Origin: an uncultured Gammaproteobacteria bacterium
GTDB lineage: Bacteria > Pseudomonadota > Gammaproteobacteria > GCA-001735895
Direction of reading: 5' to 3'
Length of the DNA: 61,198 bases
Assembly: GCA_947259485.1 (NCBI GenBank)
Contig: CAMYLU010000017.1
Coordinates: 1 to 61,198, forward strand
This document shows, one piece after another, positions 21,092-31,319 of this stretch. A program made the translations under genes and the position numbers. The notes beneath the pieces are model-generated. The model was not told the origin of the DNA, ran no database searches, and was given only the letters and a program-made list of their open reading frames with translations. The number at the start of each line of letters is the position of its first letter. The first letter of the stretch is position 1.

Positions 21092-21640
21092 TTACTCGAT
21101 CAGCGCGACCGCTGATGAGCGCTCGATATAGTTTCCCAGCCCGTCTGGGACAATTTCAGTCAATTCAATAATCTGGTCAGTAACCGAAATAATACGGCCA
21201 TGGTTTTGTCCCATGTAGTTACCTTCAATGACGCGGTGCACGGTATTATCTGGCGCAAAAATCAGGCCCCACTTGATGCCGTCTTTATCGTCGATAGTGC
21301 CCTTCAGGCGCAGCGTATCAAGCGGAAAGTCTTCGAGCGGTTCCTTTACCCGATCAATATCGGGCCGAAGTCCGGAAGCGAGCTCGTTGATTTCTTCAGG
21401 ATTCTCCTCGGGACGCCTGAAATCAACCAGTTTGAACGGATCGCGCAGGTCGTGTGAGGTATATTCGAAATTCTGGTAAGGCTGGAACTCCGGGATCGGT
21501 TCGATGCGTCCAGGTGGTCGCGATCTGATTTCCTGCACAAATTGTTGCAGGTCGCCGAGACCCGCACCACAGCCGGAAAGAAACGTGGCAATTGCACCCA
21601 GAAGAATTACTTTTGGAGAGGCTTTTAACAGTCCTGTCAT
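21092..21640 (-). CDS. pilP: Type IV pilus assembly lipoprotein PilP
   Basis: 182 aa inner-membrane lipoprotein that links the PilMNO alignment complex to the PilQ secretin. The N-terminal signal ends in the lipobox LSGC. A disordered proline-rich linker and the C-terminal beta domain follow (LDTLRLKGTIDDKDGIKWGL, NYMGQNHGRI). Its start overlaps the pilO stop by 4 nt. Confidence 0.95.
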   Translation of the reverse strand: MTGLLKASPKVILLGAIATFLSGCGAGLGDLQQFVQEIRSRPPGRIEPIPEFQPYQNFEYTSHDLRDPFKLVDFRRPEENPEEINELASGLRPDIDRVKEPLEDFPLDTLRLKGTIDDKDGIKWGLIFAPDNTVHRVIEGNYMGQNHGRIISVTDQIIELTEIVPDGLGNYIERSSAVALIE

Positions 21641-22236
21641 TGCTCATCCTCCTGAAGGTAACGATAGGTCTTGGCGGTAGCTGCCATTTTCAGCTTTCCG
21701 TTAAGATCTTCCTTGTCGAATGGTTCCAGCTTCATGTTGTTGATGGTAACGATGCGGGGTAGTGCCGCGATGCCACTGATGAAAGTAGCGAGCTGGTGGT
21801 AAGACCCGGATACCTCGAGGGCGATAGGTAGTTCGGCGTAAAATCCTTTTTTCTCTTCGGCGCTGGGTTTGAATTTTTTTACTTCGAGACCCGAGGCAAG
21901 ACCGGTTTGCGAGACGTCAACCAGCAGGGATTCAACCTCGGTAGTTTCGGGTAACTGGCGCAACAGGGCGCCGAAGGATGCCTCCATTTCAGCAAGCTGT
22001 TCTTTATAGAGCTCAAGTTTGGCAGCCTGGTCTGCCTTGACCTTGAATACATCCTTAAGCTCAAGCTCCTTCTTTTCGTGCCGTTCCAGCACTTTTAACT
22101 GGTCCTGGGTATCAAAATAGATAGCCGAGCCGATAATCGCAACGAATATAACTGCGAATACCGAGAACTTGATAGTGTTCGGCGCAGTACCAATGTTGTC
22201 GGGTTCAAGATGATGCTGGATTTCGTCCCAATTCAT
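21637..22236 (-). CDS. pilO: Type IV pilus assembly protein PilO
   Basis: 199 aa. One transmembrane helix near residues 26-43 (FSVFAVIFVAIIGSAIYF), then a coiled coil (about 48-90) and a periplasmic ferredoxin-like domain. Pairs with PilN in the inner-membrane alignment complex. Overlaps both neighbours by 4 nt, showing translational coupling. Confidence 0.95.
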   Translation of the reverse strand: MNWDEIQHHLEPDNIGTAPNTIKFSVFAVIFVAIIGSAIYFDTQDQLKVLERHEKKELELKDVFKVKADQAAKLELYKEQLAEMEASFGALLRQLPETTEVESLLVDVSQTGLASGLEVKKFKPSAEEKKGFYAELPIALEVSGSYHQLATFISGIAALPRIVTINNMKLEPFDKEDLNGKLKMAATAKTYRYLQEDEQ

Positions 22237-22823
22237 TGCAGACCTCCATCATCTACTTCTTCCTCACCGGTCGCATTGGGTGAGGTTTGTTTAACAGTCA
22301 GGGTAAAAGTGCTGATGCGATTAACTGTAATATCTTCGACTTCGATAACCGTCAGATTCGGATCTTTAAGCCAATCTGAAGCGGAAAGGTTGCGCATGTA
22401 AGTCGACACCCGGGCGTTTGACTCTGCTTCACCGTTAATGGTCAGGTTGCTCCCGACCTGGGTTAGCGTCTCGAGGTAAACACCATTCGGTACCGATGAC
22501 ACGATTTCAGTAAATAAATGTACGATCGAAGGCCGGCTTGCCTGCAAATCCTGGATAACCTCCATGCGTTCGATCAGGCTACGGCGTACTTTTTGCAGTT
22601 CCCTGATTTCCTTGATCTCCTCATCCAGCTTTTTGATTTCATTGGTCATGTAATTATTGCGTGACAGCTGGTAGTCGATCTTGGATTGCATCTGGAAATG
22701 GATTAAGCCCCAAACGGCTAAAGCCAGCAAAGCAGTCATAACCGCCATCGTGATGAACTGTTTTCTCTGTTCCTGGCGTAGTTCTTCACGCCAGGGGAGT
22801 AGGTTGATCGAGGTAATGATCAT
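22233..22823 (-). CDS. pilN: Type IV pilus assembly protein PilN
   Basis: 196 aa. The N-terminal cytoplasmic INLLPWREE motif binds PilM. A single transmembrane helix follows (about 25-45), then a coiled coil (about 55-90) and a periplasmic domain. It bridges cytoplasmic PilM to PilO and PilP. Overlaps pilM and pilO by 4 nt each. Confidence 0.96.
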   Translation of the reverse strand: MIITSINLLPWREELRQEQRKQFITMAVMTALLALAVWGLIHFQMQSKIDYQLSRNNYMTNEIKKLDEEIKEIRELQKVRRSLIERMEVIQDLQASRPSIVHLFTEIVSSVPNGVYLETLTQVGSNLTINGEAESNARVSTYMRNLSASDWLKDPNLTVIEVEDITVNRISTFTLTVKQTSPNATGEEEVDDGGLQ

Positions 22824-23887
22824 GAGTATTCAGCTCCTCGGATGGCTAGTCCCGCAGCAATCAGGAAGGATGGTGCGTCCGCTTCCAGGTTGGCCTTGTT
22901 AACACGGCTTGACGAGGACATATCGGCAAACGGATTCGCGATCGAGGTGGGAACACCGATGTGGGATTCAGTCAGCTCGGCCAGGTTTGGCAATGAGGCT
23001 GTACCACCGGCAAGCACCAGGTGATCAATATCACCGATCGGGCCGCCCGCCGAGTAGAAGAACTGCAGAAAACGACTGACTTGTTGCGCCGTTGTTTCTT
23101 TGAACGGTTCGAGCACTTCGGGTTCATAGTTATCGGGCAATCCGCCCTGGCGCTTGGCCAGGCCGGCTTCTTCATAAGATAAGCCGTAGCGGCGCATGAT
23201 TTCTTCGGTTAACTGCTTACCACCAAAATTCTGTTCGCGCGTATAAATCAATTGATGATTGTGAATGACGCTGAGACTGGTCATGGTGGCGCCGATATCG
23301 ACGATGGCGACAGTTTTATCCATGCCTTCATCGGGCATTTGAGAGGCCATCGCAGAAAACACGGTTTCTACCGTATAGGCTTCGATATCAACGATCTTCG
23401 GCGTTAGCCCGGCGAGTTCAACCGCGGCGACGCGATCATCGACGTTTTCGCTTCGACAGGCAGCCAGCAAAACATCAACTGTTTCAGGGTTGCTTTCGGT
23501 TTCTCCGATGATATGGAAGTCGAGGTTTACTTCCTCGAGGGGATAAGGAATATACTGGTCGGCTTCCAGCTGGATCTGGCCCTCCATCTCGTCTTCGGAA
23601 AGACTGATGGGCATGGTGATTTTTTTAGTGATGACCGATGAACCGGAAACGGCAATGGCACAATTCTTTGATTTTATTTTTGACTTGGCGAGCGCACGCT
23701 TTACACTCTCGCCTACTGATTCGACTTCGGCGACGTTTTTTTCGACAACTGCGTTTGCGGGCAGGGGTTCGACTCCGATACCTTCAATACGGTAGCTGGA
23801 GCCGGTTTTGCTGAGTTCCATCAATTTGACCGATGTAGAACTGATGTCTAGCCCAATAAGCGGCGGTTTTTTTCGCGATAAAAACAC
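22820..23887 (-). CDS. pilM: Type IV pilus assembly protein PilM
   Basis: 355 aa, actin-like cytoplasmic ATP-binding protein that docks on PilN. Seen: IGLDISSTSVKLMEL (phosphate 1), VAIVDIGATMTSLSVI (phosphate 2), VLAGGTASLPNL (adenosine). First gene of pilMNOPQ, divergent from mrcA across 177 bp, the usual pseudomonad arrangement. Confidence 0.96.
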   Translation of the reverse strand: MFLSRKKPPLIGLDISSTSVKLMELSKTGSSYRIEGIGVEPLPANAVVEKNVAEVESVGESVKRALAKSKIKSKNCAIAVSGSSVITKKITMPISLSEDEMEGQIQLEADQYIPYPLEEVNLDFHIIGETESNPETVDVLLAACRSENVDDRVAAVELAGLTPKIVDIEAYTVETVFSAMASQMPDEGMDKTVAIVDIGATMTSLSVIHNHQLIYTREQNFGGKQLTEEIMRRYGLSYEEAGLAKRQGGLPDNYEPEVLEPFKETTAQQVSRFLQFFYSAGGPIGDIDHLVLAGGTASLPNLAELTESHIGVPTSIANPFADMSSSSRVNKANLEADAPSFLIAAGLAIRGAEYS

Positions 23888-24002
23888 CGGTATCCCTCGT
23901 CAATGTGCCTGTGATACTCGATCTTATATGACAAATTACATTAAGATCTAGTTGTAAGTATATAGAATATTAAATTATTCTGATTAAACAAAAAGGAGTC
24001 TA

Positions 24003-24065
24003 GTGCAAGAACTTACGCTTGTCGATACTTTTCATGTAACCGATTATGTATATAGCCTAACGTAA
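24003..24065 (+). CDS. 20-aa leader ORF translationally coupled to mrcA
   Basis: GTG start with AAGGAG (23993-23998) 4 nt upstream, then 20 codons, ending in TAA whose last A is the first base of the mrcA ATG (TAATG). mrcA itself has no Shine-Dalgarno sequence within 20 nt, so ribosomes finishing this leader probably reinitiate on mrcA. The peptide (QELTLVDTFHVTDYVYSLT after the start) resembles nothing I know. The role in setting PBP1A level is inferred. Confidence 0.5.
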   Translation: MQELTLVDTFHVTDYVYSLT

Positions 24066-26662
24066 TGAAAAAGCTAGTAAAAATAATGTCCTGGCTGTTT
24101 GCCGCGGGTTCAATCGTGCTGGTTGCAGGAGCCTTCTACATATACGCCGTTCTGGTTCCCACATTGCCCTCAATTGATCACCTCGAGGACACCCAGTACC
24201 AGGTGCCGCTGCGAATCTACGACCGTAATGAAATCCTGCTGGCGGAGTTCGGAGAACATCGTCGTATCCCGGTAAAATTCGAGAAGATTCCGCGCTACCT
24301 GATCGATGCAGTCGTATCGGTTGAAGATGATCAATTCTGGAATCACTCGGGAATCGATTTTTATGCGCTGTTAGCTGCTGCATACGAGGTCGCGACCACG
24401 GGTCGCAAAACTCGCGGGGGCAGCACTATAACCATGCAGGTCGCACGTAATTTTTTCCTCAGCGCCGAGCAGACCTATGCGCGCAAGTTCAATGAAATCC
24501 TGCTCGCGTTCAAGATTGAAAGCGAGCTGGACAAGGAAAAAATCATGGAGCTTTACCTCAACAAGATTTTTTTGGGACATCGATCGTATGGTATTAGCGC
24601 GGCATCGCAGGTTTACTACGATAAGAAACTTGCAGATTTGACGCTCGCACAGTCGGCCATGATAGCCGGCTTACCGAAGGCACCCTCGAAGTACAATCCG
24701 ATATCTAATCCGGAGCGCGCACTTATTCGTCGTAACTATATTCTTGGGCGCATGCGAATTCTCAAGTACATCGATGAGGAAGAGTTTCAACTGGCGCTCA
24801 ACGAACCGATAACAGCCGAGTTGCACAGGACCAGGACCATTGCCGAGGCCCAGTACGTATCGGAGCAGGTGCGGGCACAGTTGTTCGAGCAATATGGTGA
24901 AGAAGTTTACAAGGCGGGCCTCAAGGTTTACACCACCATCGATGGTGAACTTCAGGCAGTCGCTAACCAGTCGCTACGAAGAGCTTTACTCGATTACAAC
25001 CGCCGGCATGGTTACCTGGGGGTTGTCGATAAAATTGATTTAAAAGAGGTTATCGAAGATCCGTTTGACGAGGATTTAGTGACTGACGAGCGAATTGGCG
25101 GATTGCGTAAGGGTGTCGTGATCTCGGTCAACGAAGCGATAGCCTCAGCTGAAGACGATGCTAACGAGGTCTCGACCGCTAGCGCGACAGTACTGATTTC
25201 AAACTACGAAAAGATCGAGGTCATGTTTGAAGGTGGCATCGATTGGGCAGCTAAATTTATCGATGTCGATAACAGGGGCCCGGAACCCGAAAACGTCAGT
25301 GACGTGCTGGCGGTGGGCGACGTGGTATGGCTCGAACAACGTGGTTCACTGTGGTTGCTCGCCGACGTGCCGAGGGTCGAGGGTGCACTGATATCGATAA
25401 ATCCCTCCGATGGCGGCATCCGTGCAATGGTCGGTGGCTTCGATTACTTCAAGAACAAGTTTAACCGGGCGACGCAGGCGCGCCGCCAGCCCGGTTCCAA
25501 TTTCAAGCCATTTATTTACTCTGCCGCATTGGAAAAAGGTTATACCGCTGCCACGATCATTAATGATGCGCCGGTGGTATTTGATGACGACTCGCTTGAA
25601 GCGACCTGGCGACCGGAGAATTATTCGGGAAAATTCTACGGCCCCACGCGAATGCGCGAGGCCCTGGTTAAATCGCGCAACCTGGTTTCGATCCGCATCC
25701 TGCAATCGATCGGGTTGCGCTATGCCACTAATTATATCAAGCGATTCGGGTTCGAAGCCGAGCACATGCCGTATGATTTATCGCTTGCGCTTGGGAGTGG
25801 CACATTTTCTCCATTGCAGATGGCACGTGGCTATGCGGTGTTCTCCAACGGCGGTTACCTGATAGATCCCTATATTATAAACCGGGTCGAATCGGGCAGT
25901 GGCGAACTGATTTTCCAGAATCATCCCCGGACCGTCTGCCAGGGTTGTGAAGTCGAAAGCCTCGATGAACTGGCGGCAAGCGAAGCCGCTGCCGTTGAGC
26001 AACAGGAGATCGAGCAGGAAACTGCGGCGGTTGCAGCGAGTGAAGAGGAGCAGCTCGAGGCAGCAGAACCGGGTAAGCCCGAAACCGGAAACATCGCAAC
26101 TGGCGAAGTACCGGTTATGGCTGAGGAAGCAGGGCCACAATATGCACCGCGTGTGATATCGGCCCAGAACGCCTTTATCATGAGTTCGATGATGCGCGAA
26201 GTGGTGAAACGCGGTACCGCGGTGCGTGCCAAGGAATTGGGACGGAATGATATCGCCGGTAAAACCGGAACCACGAATGATCAGATCGATGCCTGGTTCA
26301 GCGGTTTCAATGACCAGGTGGTAACCACCACCTGGGTAGGATTCGATAATCAGCGCAGTATGGGCAACCGTGAAACCGGGGGGCGGGCGGCCCTGCCGAT
26401 GTGGATCGAGTTCATGCGTGCAGCGCTCGAAGGCAGCCCGGAGAATCTGCAGGAGCAGCCTGAAGGGCTGGTAACAATTCGCATCGATTATGAAACCGGA
26501 AAACGAGCGGATCTTGAAAGCCGCAGAAGCCTGTTTGAAGTCTTCCGGGTGGAGAATGCTCCAAAGGAGAAAACCCTGGCTCAATCGAGTAGCGATGATT
26601 CAGGCGGAATCATACTCAATGCCCCCGAAACCGAAGACGAGATTGTTGAAGACATCTTTTAA
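24065..26662 (+). CDS. mrcA: Bifunctional penicillin-binding protein 1A
   Basis: 865 aa. Polymerises and cross-links peptidoglycan. An N-terminal membrane anchor (about 9-33) precedes a GT51 glycosyltransferase with catalytic Glu in EDDQFWNHSGID and GGSTITMQVARNFFL. After an OB-like insertion comes the transpeptidase with PGSNFKPF (catalytic Ser of SxxK), SRN (SxN) and KTGTT. Between SxN and KTGTT lies an acidic Ala/Glu-rich insertion (about residues 635-690), preceded by CQGC. The start is set by the overlap with the leader ORF. Divergent from pilM. Confidence 0.96.
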   Translation: MKKLVKIMSWLFAAGSIVLVAGAFYIYAVLVPTLPSIDHLEDTQYQVPLRIYDRNEILLAEFGEHRRIPVKFEKIPRYLIDAVVSVEDDQFWNHSGIDFYALLAAAYEVATTGRKTRGGSTITMQVARNFFLSAEQTYARKFNEILLAFKIESELDKEKIMELYLNKIFLGHRSYGISAASQVYYDKKLADLTLAQSAMIAGLPKAPSKYNPISNPERALIRRNYILGRMRILKYIDEEEFQLALNEPITAELHRTRTIAEAQYVSEQVRAQLFEQYGEEVYKAGLKVYTTIDGELQAVANQSLRRALLDYNRRHGYLGVVDKIDLKEVIEDPFDEDLVTDERIGGLRKGVVISVNEAIASAEDDANEVSTASATVLISNYEKIEVMFEGGIDWAAKFIDVDNRGPEPENVSDVLAVGDVVWLEQRGSLWLLADVPRVEGALISINPSDGGIRAMVGGFDYFKNKFNRATQARRQPGSNFKPFIYSAALEKGYTAATIINDAPVVFDDDSLEATWRPENYSGKFYGPTRMREALVKSRNLVSIRILQSIGLRYATNYIKRFGFEAEHMPYDLSLALGSGTFSPLQMARGYAVFSNGGYLIDPYIINRVESGSGELIFQNHPRTVCQGCEVESLDELAASEAAAVEQQEIEQETAAVAASEEEQLEAAEPGKPETGNIATGEVPVMAEEAGPQYAPRVISAQNAFIMSSMMREVVKRGTAVRAKELGRNDIAGKTGTTNDQIDAWFSGFNDQVVTTTWVGFDNQRSMGNRETGGRAALPMWIEFMRAALEGSPENLQEQPEGLVTIRIDYETGKRADLESRRSLFEVFRVENAPKEKTLAQSSSDDSGGIILNAPETEDEIVEDIF

Positions 26663-26798
26663 CTTGCCTGCACTTGTTATTTTTTCCTTCAGCGGCCTTT
26701 AAATCGTACTCACTCGGTCATTTATCTGCTTATAAACTCGCTCGCTGCGTGCGCTTTAAAGGCCGCTGAAGGAAAAAATCCCGGCGCGCAGGCAAGTT
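26661..26798. repeat. Long interrupted inverted repeat after mrcA
   Basis: Outer arms AACTTGCCTGC (26661-26671) and GCAGGCAAGTT (26788-26798). Inner arms of 24 bp, TTTTTTCCTTCAGCGGCCTT... (26680-26703), match 26755-26778 perfectly. The 51-nt centre contains ACTCGCTCGCTGCGTGCGC. It begins inside the mrcA stop codon. It could act as a terminator hairpin or be a MITE-like mobile repeat; there is no coding capacity. Confidence 0.75.
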
Positions 26799-26900
26799 AA
26801 AATATTCTCTAATATTTGTTTCAGCTTGACCGCAGGATCCATCTCGGTTGCCTGCCAAGTTTTTGGCAACTCCGGGCTTTCTCCCGAGGATGCTTCGGGG

Positions 26901-27007
26901 CAATCCTGTCGTTACGTCATTCCCGACCTGCCTGGCGGAAATCTTGAAGTCATAGTGTTATTGCTGGATCCCGGATAAGTGCTGGCGCACTTTCCGGGAT
27001 GACGCCG
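26901..27007. repeat. 107-bp direct repeat, copy 1
   Basis: Identical to 27085-27191 except one base (C at 26910, T at 27094). It contains the imperfect palindrome GGATCCCGGA ... TTTCCGGGATGAC. The 77-bp spacer also resembles the sequence before copy 1 (GGATCCATC ... GATGC ... GGGG), so the whole 184-bp unit looks like a tandem duplication of a dispersed intergenic repeat. Confidence 0.85.
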
Positions 27008-27084
27008 ACCGATAATTTCAGCTGTCATCCCGCGGCTTGACCGCGGGATCCATCTTTAAATTATCTTCAATGATGCCTTGGGGA

Positions 27085-27191
27085 CAATCCTGTTGTTACG
27101 TCATTCCCGACCTGCCTGGCGGAAATCTTGAAGTCATAGTGTTATTGCTGGATCCCGGATAAGTGCTGGCGCACTTTCCGGGATGACGCCG
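27085..27191. repeat. 107-bp direct repeat, copy 2
   Basis: Second copy, 106 of 107 positions equal to 26901-27007. It ends a few bases before the hemE stop, where GACGCCGC-TTTTG-GCGGCGTC (27184-27204) forms an 8-bp hairpin that may end hemE transcripts, although no T-tract follows. Confidence 0.85.
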
Positions 27192-27203
27192 CTTTTGGCG
27201 GCG

Positions 27204-28563
<1,360 letters not shown>

Positions 28564-29016
28564 CTAGGCGGATAGCCGGGACTTGATAAGCTGGCTGACT
28601 TTCCCCATGTCTGCGCGTCCTTGCAGCTGGGGCTTGAGCACCCCCATTAACTTACCCATATCCTTGATGGTTGCTGCGCCGGTGGCAGCAATGGATTGTT
28701 CGACGAGATCATTGATTTCTGCCTCGGACAGGGCCTCCGGCAGGTACTCCTGGATGATGTCGATCTCGGCCTGTTCGACTGCAACCAGGTCATCCCGGTC
28801 CGCATCGCTGTAATGAGAGATTGATTCGCGGCGCTGCTTGGCCATTTTATCGAGCACCGCGAGTATACGGGTGTCGTCAAGTTCGATGCGTTCGTCGACT
28901 TCTATCTGCTTGATAGCCGCGAGCATCAAGCGGATAACACCAAGCCGCTTCTTGTCACCGCTTTTCATCGATGACTTCATGTCGGTGGTTAATTGTGGCT
29001 TGAGCGTACTCGACAT
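28564..29016 (-). CDS. yqeY: GatB/YqeY domain protein
   Basis: 150 aa. Resembles the C-terminal tail domain of the amidotransferase subunit GatB. Seen: [20 protein letters not shown] at the N-terminus and [20 protein letters not shown] near the C-terminus, both typical. Precise role unsettled; often encoded with rpsU and dnaG. Follows rpsU by 12 bp. Confidence 0.93.
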   Translation of the reverse strand: MSSTLKPQLTTDMKSSMKSGDKKRLGVIRLMLAAIKQIEVDERIELDDTRILAVLDKMAKQRRESISHYSDADRDDLVAVEQAEIDIIQEYLPEALSEAEINDLVEQSIAATGAATIKDMGKLMGVLKPQLQGRADMGKVSQLIKSRLSA

Positions 29017-29028
29017 TTCGCGCCCGGC

Positions 29029-29244
29029 TTAGTAGAGGCGTCTGCGGGTACCGAAATCCTTGGAGATGCGCTTGAAATTGCGTTTTACCGCGGCAGCTGA
29101 TTTACGCTTGCGAACTGCGGTGGGTTTTTCATAGTGTTGACGACGACGGGTTTCGGTCAGGACGCCCGCTTTTTCACAAGACCGCTTGAAACGACGCAAT
29201 GCGAAATCAAATGGTTCGTTGTCCTTTACTTTAACTGATGGCAT
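29029..29244 (-). CDS. rpsU: 30S ribosomal protein bS21
   Basis: 71 aa, Lys/Arg-rich small-subunit protein involved in early initiation. [20 protein letters not shown] and the C-terminal basic stretch ending TRRRLY are family hallmarks. First gene of rpsU-yqeY, divergent from tsaD. In related genomes dnaG and rpoD come next; here they are about 18 kb away on the same strand. An inverted repeat CCGGCTC/GAGCCGG (about 29282-29304) lies in the divergent promoter region. Confidence 0.97.
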   Translation of the reverse strand: MPSVKVKDNEPFDFALRRFKRSCEKAGVLTETRRRQHYEKPTAVRKRKSAAAVKRNFKRISKDFGTRRRLY

Positions 29245-29365
29245 ATTTGTTGATCCAGTATGTTAACAGTGGCGCCATTTTACCGGCTCCGGCTTCAAGA
29301 GCCGGCCAATTATAAGGAGGCGGCACCAAATATCAATCTCCAGAAGTAATTAATAGCCTGTTTTT

Positions 29366-30379
29366 ATGAAAGTTTTAGGTATCGAAAGCTCCTGTGACGA
29401 GACCGGTGTCGCTGTTTACGACAGTGATAGCGGGCAAATTTGGCAGCGACTTTACTCGCAGGTTGAAAAACATCGTGAGTATGGTGGGGTGGTGCCCGAA
29501 CTCGCTTCGCGCGACCATGTTGTCAAGGCGGCGCCGCTAATGGGTGAAATCCTGGATGAAATCGGCGGCATCGATGCAGTTGACGCGATTGCCTATACCC
29601 GGGGTCCCGGGTTGATTGGCGCGCTGATGGTCGGTGCCAATCTTGCTCGTGGGCTGGCCTGGGCCCTCGATAAGCCGGTACTGGGTGTGCATCACATGGA
29701 AGGCCATTTACTGGCGCCTATGTTATCCGCCGAGCAGCCGGAATTGCCGTTTGTGGCGTTGTTGGTGTCCGGTGGACATACCCTGTTGGTCGATGTCAGG
29801 GCCCTCGGCGACTATCGCATTCTTGGTGAATCGTTGGATGATGCGGTCGGGGAGGCCTTCGATAAAACCGCGAAACTGATGGGATTACCCTACCCGGGTG
29901 GTCCGCAACTGGCAGCGCTTGCGGATTCGGTGGCGCAATCCAGGTTTGAATTTCCCCGTCCGATGACAAATCGGCCGGGGCTTGATTTCAGTTTCAGTGG
30001 TCTCAAGACCGCGGCGCTTAATATTGTCAGGCAGCACGAACCGCTGGACGACAAGTTGCGCGCAGAAATTGCCTTTGCATTCCAGCAGGCCGTGGTTGAT
30101 ACCCTGCGCATTAAATGCAAACGGGCGCTGGACGAGACCGGGTATCAGAGTCTCGTCATCGCCGGGGGAGTGGGTGCCAATCGGCGTTTGCGTGAAGTTC
30201 TTGAGAAACTGGGGAAGGCGCAAAATACCCGGATTTACTTCCCGGCACTGGAATACTGTACCGATAACGGTGCCATGATCGCTTATGCCGGGGCCTTGCG
30301 GCTGCTGCGTGGCCAGACTGATGACCTGGCTGGTGACGTGTTGGCCCGCTGGTCGCTGGAGTCGTTAATCCCTATTTAG
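29366..30379 (+). CDS. tsaD: tRNA threonylcarbamoyladenosine transferase TsaD
   Basis: 337 aa. Transfers the threonylcarbamoyl group to A37 of ANN-reading tRNAs, which would include the intron-split tRNA-Ile2 in this window. Seen: [15 protein letters not shown], metal-binding [30 protein letters not shown] and the late [10 protein letters not shown]. Normal length. Divergent from rpsU, the common gammaproteobacterial arrangement. Confidence 0.97.
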   Translation: MKVLGIESSCDETGVAVYDSDSGQIWQRLYSQVEKHREYGGVVPELASRDHVVKAAPLMGEILDEIGGIDAVDAIAYTRGPGLIGALMVGANLARGLAWALDKPVLGVHHMEGHLLAPMLSAEQPELPFVALLVSGGHTLLVDVRALGDYRILGESLDDAVGEAFDKTAKLMGLPYPGGPQLAALADSVAQSRFEFPRPMTNRPGLDFSFSGLKTAALNIVRQHEPLDDKLRAEIAFAFQQAVVDTLRIKCKRALDETGYQSLVIAGGVGANRRLREVLEKLGKAQNTRIYFPALEYCTDNGAMIAYAGALRLLRGQTDDLAGDVLARWSLESLIPI

Positions 30380-30418
30380 CCGGCATATCTCTCACAAAGA
30401 GATTTTATGTAATGGATA

Positions 30419-30994
30419 CTAGGATTCGGAGCCCTGTATCAGGCGCTGGATATTGCTTTTATGACGCCAGACAAGAATCGCCGAGATCGCGACGAAGACG
30501 ATGCTGACCTGAAGGTCCTGCTCGCGCCAGTAGATCAACAGCGGCAAAGCGCAAAAAGAGATGATTGCGGCTAACGATGAAATCTTGAATACCCTGGCGA
30601 ACAGGAGCCAGATAGCGATCAGAATCGTGCCGGCTATCCAGTTAAAACCGACCGTTGCGGCAATCGCCGTGGCAACGCCTTTGCCTCCTCGAAAGTGAAA
30701 GAATACCGGGAAACAGTGTCCGCTGAAGGCGGCGAATGCGGTAAGCGCTACGACCAACGGATCGGCGTCCAACCCGCGTGCCAGCAGAACCGGGATCAGG
30801 CCTTTCAGGCAATCTCCGACCAGGGTCAGGAAAGCCGCCTTTTTACCCGCGATGCGTAACACGTTGGTGGCGCCGGGATTGTTCGATCCCTCGCTACGCG
30901 GGTCCTTGAATCCCATGATCTTGCTCAACACTATTGCCGACGAAATCGACCCGAGCAAATAGGCGAATAGTATTAAGGCGGCGGATTCCAGCAT
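30419..30994 (-). CDS. plsY: Glycerol-3-phosphate acyltransferase PlsY
   Basis: 191 aa integral membrane enzyme. Acylates glycerol-3-phosphate using acyl-phosphate, the first step of phospholipid synthesis. About five hydrophobic helices and the family motifs GSNNPGATNVLR, GHCFPVFFHFRGGKGVAT and a C-terminal VWRHKSNIQRL are present. Convergent with tsaD. Confidence 0.95.
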   Translation of the reverse strand: MLESAALILFAYLLGSISSAIVLSKIMGFKDPRSEGSNNPGATNVLRIAGKKAAFLTLVGDCLKGLIPVLLARGLDADPLVVALTAFAAFSGHCFPVFFHFRGGKGVATAIAATVGFNWIAGTILIAIWLLFARVFKISSLAAIISFCALPLLIYWREQDLQVSIVFVAISAILVWRHKSNIQRLIQGSES

Positions 30995-31319
30995 CGATGA
31001 CAGGGTAGTAGTGTTGGCCAGACTCTAACAGATAAGGGGTGACCTTACAGCCTGCATCGATCTCAATTCCCGGGCAAGGTGGAAGCGGAGTTGTTGATAT
31101 AAAATTGCCGTGCTCGCATTGGCATATTTGAGCCACCCCGATATGCCAGAATTGAGCGAATCAGGCGTTATTCGGTGATGTTAGAGTTTTAAGGCAACAA
31201 ATGCCTGATGTTGGTCCATGGATTCGGTTAGAATTCTTGGCCGCGGTATCGATACGCCGGTTTTTTCAAATTCGGCCGTCTTTGCTGCCCGCATTGATCG
31301 CTGAATATACCCGGTAACC
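30995..31319. other. Intergenic region between plsY and bioC
   Basis: 325 bp between divergent genes. No gene, RNA or strong hairpin recognised; it must hold both promoters. Confidence 0.45.

Noticed and set aside
26901-27191. Direct repeats considered as a CRISPR array
   Set aside because: Only two copies, each 107 bp, with a spacer related to the flanks; no cas genes nearby.
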